A program made the translations under genes and the position numbers. 64,000 bases of DNA from Polymyxa betae (taxonomy: Eukaryota; Endomyxa; Phytomyxea; Plasmodiophorida; Plasmodiophoridae), in NCBI GenBank assembly GCA_003693705.1, contig RBZT01000809.1, positions 1 to 64,000 of the forward strand. Direction: 5' to 3'. Of the stretch, positions 11,698 through 23,187 are shown piece by piece (the first letter of the stretch is position 1; each line of letters opens with the position of its first letter). The notes below the pieces were generated by a model. It was given only the letters and a program-made list of their open reading frames with translations, was not told where the DNA came from and did no database searches.

Positions 11698-12348
11698 ACG
11701 CCTATGGTTTGGACACCTATTCGAATGTCTCCGAGTTATAGCAATGTATGACCGACCCTTCTCGCTATGAATTTTTATGTCATACTTTCAGCACTGAAAT
11801 AAGTGGATGCAGGCGTTGTTTTCAACTTGGCATCTTAGGCTGCACTGCAGATTAATCATGCTTTTTTGAGCAGGAATGCGCTCTGATTTTTCGCAAGGGA
11901 AGCATCCTCGAAAACAGCGATACAAACATGCATCAAAAATTCGACCAGAGACAGATTCAATTTACTTACCATAGCATCTATTCAGAGTCAAGGCGGCAAT
12001 TTCCCCCGAAGGTGGGATTCGTGGGAGAAGAAACCCAAAACCTCCTTTCCCTCCCCTTAAAGATGTAGACAAGGAATATCTGAAAAGTTCACATTAAGTA
12101 GGGACGCTTTGCTGATTGATTGTAAAGCTGCTGTTCAAAAAAAAGTATTTTCTGCTTTTTTAAGGAAGCAATCTATTCGTTGCTGTGCCAAACATGTTGC
12201 TGTAATGCAGTTTGAAATTCGGGGCTGGCTTGACCACTCTCCGCGCAGTAAGAACTAGAAGGCTTGGTTTGCAAGGCTGTGGTGCTTGCTGCCCCTAGTC
12301 ATGATGCGGTGATCCCCTCCGCGAACCTCTCGAGATAACTTGCTAGTG
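11698..12348. other. Intergenic, probable divergent promoter region
   Basis: About 650 bp separates two divergent genes (F-box gene leftward, IARS2 rightward). I see no open frame, tRNA-like structure or repeat worth naming. Confidence 0.5.
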
Positions 12349-15300
12349 ATGATGACATCACTGCTAATGCTCAAGCCAAGATTGGGCTGTCACAAACGAT
12401 GGTTATCGACCGTGTCGTATAAGCACACGCTATTGCTGCCCAATGCCGACCTGCCTCGGGGCGATTATTCGAATGGATTTCATTGGCAAAATCTGTTTGA
12501 ATGGCAACGACAACGTAGGGGTCTGCCACAATTTGTCCTTCATGACGGACCGCCATTTGCTGTAAAATGTTACTCCTATTATGATTCCATTTCATTTATC
12601 GATTCCAGAATGGCGATTTACATATGGGACATTGGCTGAACAAAACCATCAAAGACATCGTTATAAGATATAAGATTATGAAAGGGTATCGTGTTGATTA
12701 CAGACCTGGATGGGGTATGTTAGCTTCAATTTTGGCATTTCAATACATCTCGCGCATTTCTTCTTGAATTCGATGTTTCACTCGTTGGAATCAAGTGTAA
12801 TTTACTAACGTACTTTACAGATTGCCATGGATTGCCTATTGAATCGAAGGTCAAAAACAAGGAAACAGATCCGTTGGCAATCCGAAGAGCTTCTCGCGAT
12901 CTAGCATCAGGTGTCATGATGGAACACCAGAAGCAGATGCGTTCCTGGTCATTGATGGCCGATTACGAAAACGCATACTGCACCATGTCGAAAGAATATG
13001 AAGCCAAACAAATTGAATTGTTTGGCGAGATGTCGTTTCGTGGGTTGCTACGAAGAGAGTTCCGGCCTGTTCACTGGAGTCCATCATCGCAAACGGCGCT
13101 GGCTGAAGCTGAGCTCGAATATCGTGACGATCACTGTAGTAAAGCCGTTTATGTCGCTTTTCCTATAGCCACATGTTCTGGTCCTCTCGCTGAACAGCCC
13201 AATGTTTCTGCTCTAATTTGGACGACAACACCATGGGTATTTTGATTGCGTCATGTTTAGCGATCACAGTAACTTTGATTTCAGACGTTGGAGGCTAACA
13301 CTGCAATCGCATTCAATGCGGAGGCTACGTATGCTGTAATTCAGACAAGCAAAGGGAAATTTCTGGTCGGAGAGGCTCGATTGGCAGCTTTACGAAAAAT
13401 ATTTCCCGATTTGAGTGCTGTTATTCGTTCCATTAAAGGCTCCGATCTTCGTAATATCCGATGCAAGCATCCATATCAGCTGCATCGCAATTCGATCCCA
13501 TTAGTGGCAAGCGAATTCGTAACGGATTCTGCAGGCACATGTCTGGTGCATACTGCTGGTGGCCATGGCAAAGAAGACTTTCTTGTCTGTCGCCGAAACG
13601 ACTTACCTATTCTCTGCCCCGTTGACGAAGTAAGCAGTTTCCCATTCGGCTAGTCAATGCTAACTGCGAAATAGCAAGGCAAATTTACTGCCGAGGCGAA
13701 TCAGCTGTCTGGGAAGTATGTCCTCGGTGCTGGTCAGGATGCTATTCTTCAGATGATGACCGAACAAGGCACCTTGATCCACCAAGAGGACTACATCCAC
13801 TCCTACCCTTACGATTGGCGAACCAAGAAACCCATCATCCAACGTGCCACGCCGCAATGGTTCTGCCGCCTAGACGGCCCCGTTCGGGACGCCGCTCTGA
13901 ATGCGCTCAGCGACGTCTCGATGTTCCCAGACGGAGGCCAACGTCTTCGAGCTATGCTGACTTCTAGAGATGATTGGTGCATCTCGAGACAGCGTGTATG
14001 GGGTCTACCCATCCCTGTCTTCTATCATGAACACACTGGTGAAACGTTACTCCAAAGGGACACCATCGCTCACGCTCGTGACATGGTCGCCCGTTATGGA
14101 TCTGACTGCTGGTGGGCGCAGCCACTCGAGAACCTTCTACCCGAATCTAGACGCCATGAGGCTCATTTGTATAAGCGTGGTGTCGACACCCTGGATGTCT
14201 GGTTTGATAGCGGATCGTCATGGGCCGCCGTCCTCAGTGGCATCCAAGCCGATCTGGTTGTTGAAGGATCCGATCAGCATCGCGGCTGGTTTCAATCGCT
14301 GCTGTTGACCAAGATTGCTTCTGGCGGGAAAGCGGCTCCTTATAAGTCTGTTGTCACGCATGGGTTCGTAATGGACGAGGCGTCTAGAAAGATGTCCAAA
14401 TCGCTGGGGAATGTTATCGTCCCGAAGGGGCTGCTTAAAGATTCGCGTTATTCTGTGGAAACCCTGCGAATGTGGGTGGCGTCGTCCGACTATTCGAGTG
14501 ATGTTCATATTGGACCTGTGAACCTTTCAAAAGCGAATGAGACTCTTCGAAGGATCCGAAATGCTGCTCGATTCATGTTGGGCTGTATTGATGATATGAC
14601 TGCAAGTGATCACCTACGTTATGATGTGCTACTTCCTATCGACCGTTATGCATTGCACGTACTGGCGAAAACCTGCCATGAAATTGATGCTTCATTTGAA
14701 TCGTATCAGTTCGCCAAAGCGCTGTCTATTTTGAATAGGTTTCTGGGTGGATTTTTCTCACCGATCTATGCCACTGCTTGTAAAGACCGTCTTTATGCCG
14801 ATGGGAAATCATCGACCAATCGACGTTCTGCTCAGACGGTTATTTCCATCATGCTATCAGCATTGACATGTTATATCGCTCCAATTGCCCCACATTCAGC
14901 AGAAGATATTTTCGCCCAGACGAAGCAATATGCATTGCTGAATGCAGATGATTGCAGGTCGATCTTTAAAAATGGATGGGTTCCAGTTCAGCCTGAATGG
15001 ATTAACGACACCTTGGCAAGTGACTGGGAAGCGCTGCTTCAGTTACGAGAAGTTATCAACAAGATGCTTGAACAAGTTCGTGTTCAGAAGCAGATCGGAA
15101 ATCCATTGCAGGCTAGTGTGACCATGGACATTCCTGACCATTGTTTATTAGCAAGAGAGATTAAGGCCACTGGTGTTGAGAATGTCGCCGAGCTTCTTTC
15201 AATTTCGCAGTTCAATCTTGAACCACTATCGCCATCAGCAAAATACTTTCTGCAAGAAACTCGCCCTATTGGAGAAATTACCGATGCTGAGAATGAAGCT

Positions 15301-15474
15301 GGGCTGGAGATTACTATCGGTGTTGCACAAGCTGAAGGCTCCAAATGTGCTCGTTGTTGGCGTTATACTGTTGTGTCAGCAGATTCAGATATCTGCGATC
15401 GATGCCATCACGTTGTCAGAACGGATCACCAAACGATGTTTGTTTCTTGTGAACCCATGTCCTCAAATTTATAA
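12349..15474 (+). CDS. IARS2: Isoleucyl-tRNA synthetase, mitochondrial/bacterial type
   Basis: Charges tRNA-Ile with isoleucine in the mitochondrion. Five exons with phase-checked junctions (12349-12561, 12609-12714, 12821-13236, 13285-13629, 13675-15474) encode 959 residues, close to the ~1000 of the family. Signatures in order: a basic Ser/Leu-rich start ([18 protein letters not shown]) fitting a mitochondrial presequence; HIGH motif [27 protein letters not shown]; editing-domain entry IWTTTPWTLEANTA; KMSKS motif [12 protein letters not shown]; and a C-terminal zinc finger CARCWRY...CDRCH typical of bacterial and organellar IleRS. The first ATG pair at 12349 is chosen because the frame upstream has no other ATG. 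Introns are 47-106 bp. No key residue is missing. The long last exon has several GC-rich, codon-biased stretches. Confidence 0.95.
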
Positions 15475-15698
15475 ACAGAAAACTGCTGCATTAGAACTAA
15501 GTTATCATTTTGGCATGAGATTGCGACGTTTCAGTTACAATTACAACAATCCATTTTTCTAGCAAAAAGAAAATGGATTGGTCGCAAAACGAAAAATCTA
15601 ACACGAGCCATTCGCTAAAAAGACAAAACCAATAGATTAATGAGATTTTAGCCAAAGCCAATCCAGACTCAAAGTTTCCTATTTTTCAACAATTTTTT

Positions 15699-15789
15699 TA
15701 TAAAAATCCAGAATTCATTAGCGCCAGGCCATATATGTCTTCGGTGTCCGTGGCGCATTAACGGTTTGAATGGCGACTTCCCCGCTTTC
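15699..15789 (+). promoter_or_regulatory. Possible RPS2 promoter elements: TATA-like box and TOP-like tract
   Basis: TATAAAAA at 15699-15706 and a pyrimidine-rich tract CTTCCCCGCTTTC at 15777-15789 precede the RPS2 start by 98 and 15 bases. Ribosomal protein mRNAs often begin in such a tract. The TATA-like box is too far upstream of the tract for canonical spacing, so only the tract is a plausible start region. Confidence 0.25.
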
Positions 15790-15803
15790 AAACAATCTTG
15801 ACG

Positions 15804-16616
15804 ATGGCTGACAGTGCAGAGCGTGGCGGATTCGGTCGTGGATTCGGTCGTGGTGGCGAAGGCGGCCCCCGACGTGGTCGTGGAGCTCGTCGTGGCCGTG
15901 CCCGCGATGAGAACAAATGGGTGCCCGTCACCAAGCTGGGCCGTCTGGTCGATCAGGGCAAGATCAAGTCGCTGGAGGAGATCTACCGCTTCTCGCTGCC
16001 CATCAAGGAGTACCAGATCGTCGAGAAGTTCCTCGGCGACAAGCTCAAGGACGAAGTCATGAAGATCTCGCCCGTTCAGAAACAGACCCGCGCCGGTCAG
16101 CGCACGCGCTTCAAGGCGTTCGTCGTCGTCGGTGACAGCAACGGTCACGTCGGTCTCGGTGTTAAATGCAGCAAGGAAGTCGCCACGGCCATCCGCGGTG
16201 CCATCATCGCCGCCAAGCTGTCGGTCATCCCCGTCCGCCTCGGCTACTGGGGTGTCACCTTCGGTGACGCTCACACCGTCCCCTGCAAGGTCACCGGCAA
16301 GTGCGGTTCGGTTCGAGTCCGTCTCGTACCGGCGCCTCGTGGTACCGGTATCGTGGCCGCTGCCGCCCCCAAGAAGCTCCTGGGCTACGCCGGTATCGAG
16401 GATGTGTACACGTCGTCGGCCGGTAAGACCCGTACTCTGGGTAACTTCGTGATGGCCACGTTCCACGCCGTCTCGAAGACGTACGCGTACCTGACACCTG
16501 AGGACTGGGCTGCCACCAAGTTCGAGCCCACTCCCTACCAGGAGTTCAGCGACTTGCTGTCGGCCCAAAAGGCCGCCGAGAAGGGTCCCGAGAAAGCCGC
16601 CGTTGAAACTCATTAA
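15804..16616 (+). CDS. RPS2: 40S ribosomal protein S2 (uS5)
   Basis: Core small-subunit protein near the mRNA entry channel. A single exon of 270 residues starts at ATG 15804 (ACGATGGCT context). The N-terminus is an RGG/GRG arginine-glycine tail ([20 protein letters not shown]), normal for eukaryotic uS5 and a methylation target. Then come [96 protein letters not shown] and the tail EFSDLLS. It is complete, intronless and strongly biased to C/G-ending codons, unlike most neighbours, as expected for a very highly expressed gene. The bias leaves a long antisense open frame that is not a gene. Confidence 0.98.
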   Translation: MADSAERGGFGRGFGRGGEGGPRRGRGARRGRARDENKWVPVTKLGRLVDQGKIKSLEEIYRFSLPIKEYQIVEKFLGDKLKDEVMKISPVQKQTRAGQRTRFKAFVVVGDSNGHVGLGVKCSKEVATAIRGAIIAAKLSVIPVRLGYWGVTFGDAHTVPCKVTGKCGSVRVRLVPAPRGTGIVAAAAPKKLLGYAGIEDVYTSSAGKTRTLGNFVMATFHAVSKTYAYLTPEDWAATKFEPTPYQEFSDLLSAQKAAEKGPEKAAVETH

Positions 16617-16721
16617 ACATCTTTATCCATTCTATACTCTGAAATATTTTTTGTATTGATCCGAATGAGTTGAGATGAGCTTTTGTTGAAAGCGAATTTT
16701 TTTGGCAAGGCGGCCGAGAAA

Positions 16722-18396
16722 CTACAAATCTTTCAGGTCTTTGGCTGAATTCTCTTCACTAGCTGGTTGACATTTCATTTCGGAATTGAAGTCCACGATG
16801 ATGGGCAGATGGTCACTTCCGATCTGATCTTCCACGACCTGAACGCATTTGATCTCAGTGGCAAGCCGAGATGAGGCCAGGACGTAATCCAAGCGCCAGC
16901 CTTTCTTTTTCGCTCGGCAATTAAACCGATAGCTACTATACTCAACAACCATTAATCCTTTGAACAAATATGAAATGCAGAAATCTACGAAAGCAAACCA
17001 GACTCGTATGCACGAAGCAGAAGCTTCTGAGAAACAGCTAAAGCATACGCCTACGACTTACTAATAGGTATAAGCTTTGACAGTTTCGAACGGGTGGAAC
17101 TTTCGGTACATGTCGATGAGATCGCATTCTTCCAGCAGTTTGGTGAAGTTCTCGCGCTCTTCATCGCAGAAGCCCGCCGTCTACGAGCCGGCTTAGCTAA
17201 TTCCCAAAAATCTCACGTTTTCGAAACCTTGTTTCGGTTCTTGATCGGATCGTGAATGTCAATATCCAGGTCTAAGCAACATCATATAAGACATCTTCGC
17301 CATGCAACTCACAAAAAAGCAATTTTACAAAACAGATAACAAATTTTCGGGAAAATGACTGAATTTAGAAGGGCGACGCGACGTACGAGCAACGTTCAAA
17401 TCGCCGGTCACGATAACGGGTTTCTTCTCCTGGAGATCCTTGACGTAATTACGAAATTTCACGTCCCATTCGGTTGTGCGATATTTGAGCCGATCAAGTT
17501 TGGCCCCGGAATCTATACGGTCGGATATCAGGCAGCGATCCGATCTGCATAGAGTCAAGACCGACTGGGAACATAGACAACGACCACGTAGTAATCAGGC
17601 AGTTCAATCGTCATTAAACGTCCTTCATCGTCACATTCGCCTTTGGAAATTTTCAGAACAAGAACAATAAAAAAAAACTTTCCAAAAAAGTTCAAATGCA
17701 AAACTTTCCAAAAAGATTCAAATGCATCTATAACAAAATTACCGCCAACCTATGCCGTATGAGATGGTTTCAGGCTTCACTTTCGAGTAGATTCTATGGT
17801 CACGGATCAGTACGACCCATGATAGCGTCCCAAGAATGAAACTGACGCGGTCCCCGAATAGCCGCCTTTCTTAACGGTGGCGCTGTTCATGTGGCAGTGA
17901 TAGCCGCGCTCGGTGAGATCCAGCGGGTTCTCTTCCTTTCTGCATTTCGTCTCGGACATGCACAAGAGATCGGGCTGGAATTTCGTGATAAAATCGGGGA
18001 TGATATTCGGCTTCTGTGCAGCGTTCAGCTGGTGCTTTACCAGAAAGGGTGATTAGCCACCTTGACGACCGCTCTCAAACCGTTTACATTCCCTGGATCG
18101 CAAAGTCAACAGACCAGAAGAATGCCAAACACGAACATTACAATCATCAGCAGAAGCAGAAATGTTAAAAAACTAGATGAAAGAAACAACAAATAAGCCA
18201 GAATTCCGAACAAAAGATAAAACAGCCATTTAGAGATCATGAAGCCAAAAAGTCCAGAAAAAAATCGCTGTGAAAGCATCGACTAACAGAAAGCGATTCG
18301 CTGGACATGACGTGTCGCGGTGTTGGGTTTCGCCTTCTTGCTGGGCTGTACGACCGCGTCGCTGAGCGCCCGTTTCACCGACTCGCCGCCCACCAT
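16722..18396 (-). CDS. APEX1: AP endonuclease 1 (ExoIII family)
   Basis: Cuts DNA 5' of abasic sites in base-excision repair. Exon 1 (18396-18288) gives MVGGESVKRALSDAV, a KKAKP nuclear-localisation patch, and ends in RIAF. A 32-nt micro-exon (18092-18061) adds WNVNGLRAVVK, the conserved first strand with the catalytic Asn. Following exons give CMSETKC (metal-binding Glu), GYSGTA, a YSKVKPETISYGIGW segment, ELPDYYVV-type strand, KKPVIVTGDLNVA (catalytic Asp and Asn), DIDIHDP, NVRF, AGFCDEERENF, WRLDYVLAS and GSDHLPI (catalytic Asp-His), ending at a TAG at 16722. The N-terminal redox extension of vertebrate APE1 is much shorter here. Its start lies 69 bp from the start of POP5 on the other strand. 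Confidence 0.92.
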
Positions 18397-18465
18397 CACC
18401 AATCGACGTAATCGGGGCGTCATGCGCGCCCTTCACGCAGTCCGTCGAATCGGCCAACCTCGTTC
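18397..18465. promoter_or_regulatory. 69-bp head-to-head intergenic region (APEX1 / POP5)
   Basis: The two start codons face away from each other with only 69 bases between them, so both 5' ends and a shared promoter must fit here or overlap the first exons. The spacer is GC-rich with CpG-containing runs and no TATA box. Confidence 0.5.
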
Positions 18466-19197
18466 ATGGTTCGCTTCAAGGTTCGCTACCTGCTGGCTCA
18501 GATCGTCTGGGATGATGGCAAAGTGGACCAGGCGCTGTCAGCCGCCGCCCTACAGAAACTCGTGAAGAACGAGGTGCGAGACAAATTCGGCGATTATGGC
18601 AGTGCCACCTGTACACATAATATTCACGGTTTGAATTCGCTGTTCTCATTGTCATTTTCCTTTGAAAGTTCGATTTCCACTTTGTGTTATTTTCCGTTGA
18701 AATTTCGATTTCCATCTTGTGACATAATATGAACTCGCTGTTCTCATTGTCATTTTCCTTTGAAAATTCGATTTCCAATTTGTGTTCTTGCCTCTTTAGC
18801 GGGAAATCTACTGCCTTTCCTGCATAAAATAATATTTGAGTCTCTTTGCATGTTTATCTGAAAGCTGACGTCATTTACAGTCAAATATTTCAACAACGTG
18901 ACGGGCTTGCTGATAATTCGATGCCCGAGGGCCAGCTATCGAATCATGTGGGCCACGCTCAGCCTGATACAATTCATCGAACAGCGAAAGATGAGGATGT
19001 CCATGATCTATGTAGCTGGTGACCGCCTAAAACGACCTGGAGTCTTCGTCATCTGACGCCTTTCTTTAGGGACAATTAGTTCATGCCAAAAGCATGCTAT
19101 CAAATTCCATACGGATACGATTCGCAATGAGAAGATCGCTGCCAGGCTTAATAATCTGAACGCGAGCACAAGAGAGATTATGGATCTAGAACACTGA
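18466..19197 (+). CDS. POP5: RNase P/MRP protein subunit POP5
   Basis: POP5 (Rpp14/Pop5 family) is a protein subunit of RNase P and MRP, which mature tRNA and rRNA. Three exons (18466-18628, 18881-19018, 19070-19197) join in frame at G|TC and G|GG. The protein starts MVRFKVRYLLAQIVWDD, the family hallmark, continues FGDYGSATCTHNIHVKYFNN (spacing identical to the human protein across the first splice), then VTGLLIIRCPRASYRIMWAT and AGTISSCQKHAIKFH, and ends with TGA at 19195. Length is 142 residues, slightly shorter than vertebrate POP5, which has an acidic tail that is missing here. Intron 1 (252 bp) is largely made of a direct repeat. Confidence 0.93.
18636..18784 (+). repeat. Direct repeat inside POP5 intron 1
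   Basis: A ~51-bp unit beginning CGCTGTTCTCATTGTCATTT occurs at about 18636-18686 and again at 18734-18784, nearly identical. A third, partial copy of its second half (GTTGAAATTTCGATTTCCAT) lies at 18696-18715. The period is about 98 bp. The unit has no coding or known mobile-element features. Confidence 0.8.
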
Positions 19198-19377
19198 TTT
19201 AATTATTCTGCACAAAACCTGCTTATTTATTGAACGAAAGTTCGAGCACGGGTGCTTGAATGAACCCGCCCAATGGTAATCAGCATTACCAAGCGTAAAA
19301 AGCGTTCCTGGATGATGCTGTCAATCAATAAACTTGGCTCAACTTTAGCGTATTTATTATTACTAAAACGGCGAAGA

Positions 19378-20681
19378 TCAGGCATACAAATCTGTCGAAC
19401 CCGGAATCGACTGATAGTAATCGAAATGATCGGGTAGCACATGTCGAAGATCACGTTGTAGCTGCCAAGCCACGACCGATCCTGCGCCCTGAATGCAAAG
19501 CGCCAGTACGGCTACGATGCCAATCGCCCAGGGCAGATGAAACGGAATCGACATTGACAGCATCGTTGATAGGAACGCGATCTGCAGTGCGATTAACGCC
19601 CAAAACATGCAGGCAAATGTAGTGATATAGCCACGACGCATTGTTCGAACGCCCATGATGCCCAATATCGAGCTAAACGAGACCAACAGGCCCAACGCGA
19701 ACATCACTATAACAGATAATTTGTCAGATCGACAGTAAGAGAAATATAACAGCTTGAGAGTGGAAAACAAAGACAAAAAATAAAGAAATAAAACATAAAA
19801 AATGTAAAATGAGCACATACAATACGATGCCGTATTGTTAGATCCATTATCCGGGCTACTAGACATCCCGATCCATGCTGCTAAAGAGAGGATTCCAATC
19901 CCCCAGGACAGGCATAGACATGATAGAATCAAAAGCGCCGATTCGGGGGTGCACGTCGGGAGCTTGGCAGCGCATCTCGACCAGACTGATGGCGGCCTGA
20001 TGTCCTCGCTACTGAATCGATCAATCTCCTGCAGCGATAGCCGAAAGATCTCCTCGACGTTGATGTTCTGTTTGGCGGAACATTCGACATAGGGACAGCC
20101 CCATTCTCGAGCCAATTCCATGCATTCCTGAACGGGGATTCGTCGTTCGGTGTCAAGGTCCTGCTTACTGCCGACCAGAACTCGAGCGATGTTCTTATGC
20201 CCGACCAGGTTGATCAGCTTGTCATTGATCACTTTCACCTAGACGCAAACTAAACACAATCGCAGCATGAGATAGGCAGGGTGATACGTTTTGTAATGAT
20301 CTCGGCGATGTTAAGCTGAACACCAGAACGTAGGCGTGCGCTCCAATGCAATATTCGTTGCGAAAAAGCTCTTGCTCGTCCTGTAGCGAATCTTCAAAAT
20401 CCCAAAAGCATGCAAGATGGAAGAAAATCGCACCTGTCCCTGTGTATCTGTGATGATAACATCAACGTCTTGACCGCGATGTTTGATCACTTTTCGAAAC
20501 GAATTCTCATAAGTGGGCTCGTAATGGTCATTGAATTTATCGGCACAAAATCGGACCGAGATCGCTGTCTACAGGTACGCTCATTAGCTCGGACTTGCAC
20601 GAAAACGGCAACCATTACTTTGCCGACAAACGAAAACCCGAGAATTACGACACGTCTCTGACGATTGAAGGCTGAAGTCAT
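19378..20681 (-). CDS. RHEB-like small GTPase fused to a four-helix membrane domain
   Basis: The start is ATG 20681. Exons join in frame to a Ras-fold: G1 GFSFVGKT, switch I YEPTYENSF, G3 DTQGQDEQELF, the stretch AYVLVFSLTSPRSLQNVKVI, G4 GSKQDLD and G5 ECSAKQN. Order and spacing follow RHEB, the GTPase that activates TORC1 on endomembranes. RHEB normally ends in a CaaX box. Here the frame continues past the last G-domain helix through DRFSSEDIRPPSVWSRC into four hydrophobic helices (about LLILSCLCLSWGIGILSLAA; LMFALGLLVSFSSILGIMGV; TTFACMFWALIALQIAFLST; AIGIVAVLALCIQGAG) with a short N-glycosylatable loop (NGSNNT), then a polar tail ending DLYA and the stop at 19378. A 114-bp intron (19820-19707) lies between helices 1 and 2. 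Total is about 365 residues. Odd residues: Gln in place of Ala in G3 and Ser in place of Asn in G4. The tetraspan part is tetraspanin-like in layout but has no large cysteine-rich loop. Confidence 0.82.
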
Positions 20682-20967
20682 GATAGTGGAACGGGTCAAA
20701 ATCTGAAGGTCATATCAAGCAAGAGGGAGAAGATTTCTATCAATTCGCAAATTTCTGCTTCCGACTCGCGCAAACATTTGCACAGGAGCGCAGTTTTTTC
20801 TTTAAACTTGCGCAATTTCTGCAAATCTATTTGTCCGGTGACGAAAATAGAGGCATGTTTAAAATGTTTGAAAGGCATTTTCATGCTGAATGTCAAATAT
20901 AATGTGCTGGGTTCAACCCTGAAAGCACAAAGTTGGTTGTTGACTATAAAAGACTGAATTAAAAATT

Positions 20968-22992
20968 TTAATCAGATTTGATACTAGCATAAATATATTT
21001 CACAAAAGGTAGCGAAGAAGCGAATCCAATTGCGCCAAGCATTAGGAAGAATGCCAGCGAAATGATGGTCATATAACCAAAGAAGAATGACGTTTGAAGA
21101 AATCCACTCATTGAAGATCTATATCCACTATTCAGGCCCTGGATTATATGGAACTTTGCCAGAACTATACCTTCCAAAGTAGTAGAACAGAGAGTAGGCG
21201 AACACGAAAGCTCCACCGCTGCCTCCATTAATGAAAGACGCCCACCACCAAAGATAGTTTTCATGAGCAAGTTGGAAATATGTCAACCTTGAAAGTGAAG
21301 CTAAACATGGCGAAGATTATCGTGTTCATTCAAATGCACTTACGCCACCGTTATGAACGAAGTCACCAAAACCAGCATAACGAACGCCAGCGCCAGCATG
21401 CCAAATAGACGATACACTTGATGGCCCCAAATCGCAGCGAAGATATAATGCAAATCTGACGAACATAAGCACACAGTATTGTTGCTATAGCGTTATATGA
21501 ATACCGATATAGATGGCAGAAAATGGTAAGAAGCCGGCCATAAACGCTGTCGCGAACGGTTTCTGGAACCATGGCGCTGCCGGGATTTCTCTTTGAACCC
21601 GGTTGGTCTTGCATGGCGCCTCGAATGGCTTCGCCGCCTTTCGGCCCCGAATCGCGCCCAGCACCGTCAATGGCATCGTTAGAAATGCCCAGATACTAAA
21701 CAACGTCATCATGGTTGTAACCGGGACAGTCACAACCAATCCATGAAGCGATGCTAAAGTGTTCAATGTCAGAAAGACGACGGACAGAGGCCCGACGAAG
21801 ATGGTCGCCGTCAGCATAGCATTGGTCGCCCATTTCGCATCAGCGCCGATCTGCTTATAGAGATATGCAGAGGCGTAGCCTCCCACTGGAGCCGTGGCTG
21901 TATAGAGCATAATAGCAGCAGTATAGAACGAGCCATGCGGAAACAGAGACAGAACACAAAGAGCAGTAAGGCAGGTAAAGATGTGGGTTCCGCTGCCAAC
22001 AACAGAACTAAGAAGCATCGGATTCGAAGGATATCTGAAGACGTCGCCATGAACCTGTTTCCAACCCGATTCGTCAATGGCTCCTTCCAGAAGCAATTCA
22101 TTGTCGTTGCGTTCCGAGTATCTAGCGAAATCGTTTCGTAGAATTCGCAGGATGATAATGGCGAGGAAAACGGTGAGCAGAAGCACGAGAATGAACGAAT
22201 TGATGATGGAAAGCCAGTGAATGTTGAGAGACTGTTCGCTGAAGAGGGCGCGGGTGTGGTGAGCCCAGCGCTCTACATAAGCAACGCTGACGGATTCCCA
22301 CTCGACTGTGTATGAGAAGTCGACCGTGGCCGAGGTCAGCGAATCTTTCAGTAATATTCTGGCATCGGCATCCGATGAGATCGCACACGAGATGATGCTG
22401 GGTCCATTATATTGCAGAGTGAAAACTGTGTGTGGATACAGATAGATGTTCGTGATATTGTGGACGTGATCTTCGAACTCGAAAGTGTTCGTTTCAGTAT
22501 CGCCGAAAAATCCTTGAATGGGCAGGCCGTCGATGTAGCCAGTATAGACATAATCTTGACTGATAATATCCATGTACCTTCGAATTTTTTCTTGGTTTAG
22601 TTCCAACGTACATGCTCTCTAGAGAATTTGTTAGAAAAATTCGGCAGAGATAATAAGCGCTATCAATCAGACCTTTCGCTTGGTGAATTTCTTGAAGCGA
22701 ATGTCATAGACGGAGCTTTGGAGATGCTTTCCGGTCAGCGCATCACCAAATGATTGTGGCAGCTCTGTTATTGATTCAGGCTTACATACCGGCAGCGAGT
22801 AATAATCGAACGCTTCCGCTGGATTGTGGAAAGACCCAACGGAATCAATATATAATGGAATCTAGCAAAAATCAGATTGTGCTGTGATCCCTTCAGAAAG
22901 CCACATACAGGTTCGCCGGCCTCGTAATCATGGCGGTCATCTGCGGTCACGATGGCGCTGCCAATCAATAGAATCACAGCCAGATACATCAT
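20968..22992 (-). CDS. TM9SF1: Transmembrane 9 superfamily member (nonaspanin), TM9SF1-like
   Basis: Nine-pass endomembrane protein involved in sorting of transmembrane proteins in Golgi and endosomes. The ATG at 22992 begins a signal peptide ([19 protein letters not shown]) followed by YEAGEPV, the family's lumenal start. The lumenal domain includes [33 protein letters not shown] and [12 protein letters not shown]. Helix-rich core: [20 protein letters not shown], then [11 protein letters not shown] (family motif HGDVFR), [36 protein letters not shown], and [20 protein letters not shown] near the end. It ends YASIKSD, a C-terminal KXD COPI-binding/Golgi retention motif. The stop is TAA 20968. 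The best fit is the shorter TM9SF1 branch; TM9SF3 is a less likely alternative. Confidence 0.92.
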
Positions 22993-23187
22993 ATTGGAGT
23001 TCTGGACCTTTGGTAGAGCTGTGCTCCCTCATCCTGGCGTGATGACATCACTCTGGGACTGGATGATTGCATGCAGCGATACGAAGAATAAAAAAACACG
23101 AATAAAAAAGATCACGCGCTCAGACCAATGCAATGATGATGGCGTTTAGGGGTTCAGACTGTAGGCAACTACAGGTCGGACGACACA

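Noticed and set aside
15669-16613. 314-codon open frame antisense to RPS2
   Set aside because: It mirrors the extreme codon bias of RPS2; low-complexity content and no family. Antisense frames of GC-biased ribosomal genes are often open.
12346-23052. Shared 13-mer TGATGACATCACT near the starts of IARS2 and TM9SF1 as a common regulatory site
   Set aside because: Dozens of 13-mer matches are expected by chance in 64 kb, and the first copy lies in the IARS2 coding start.
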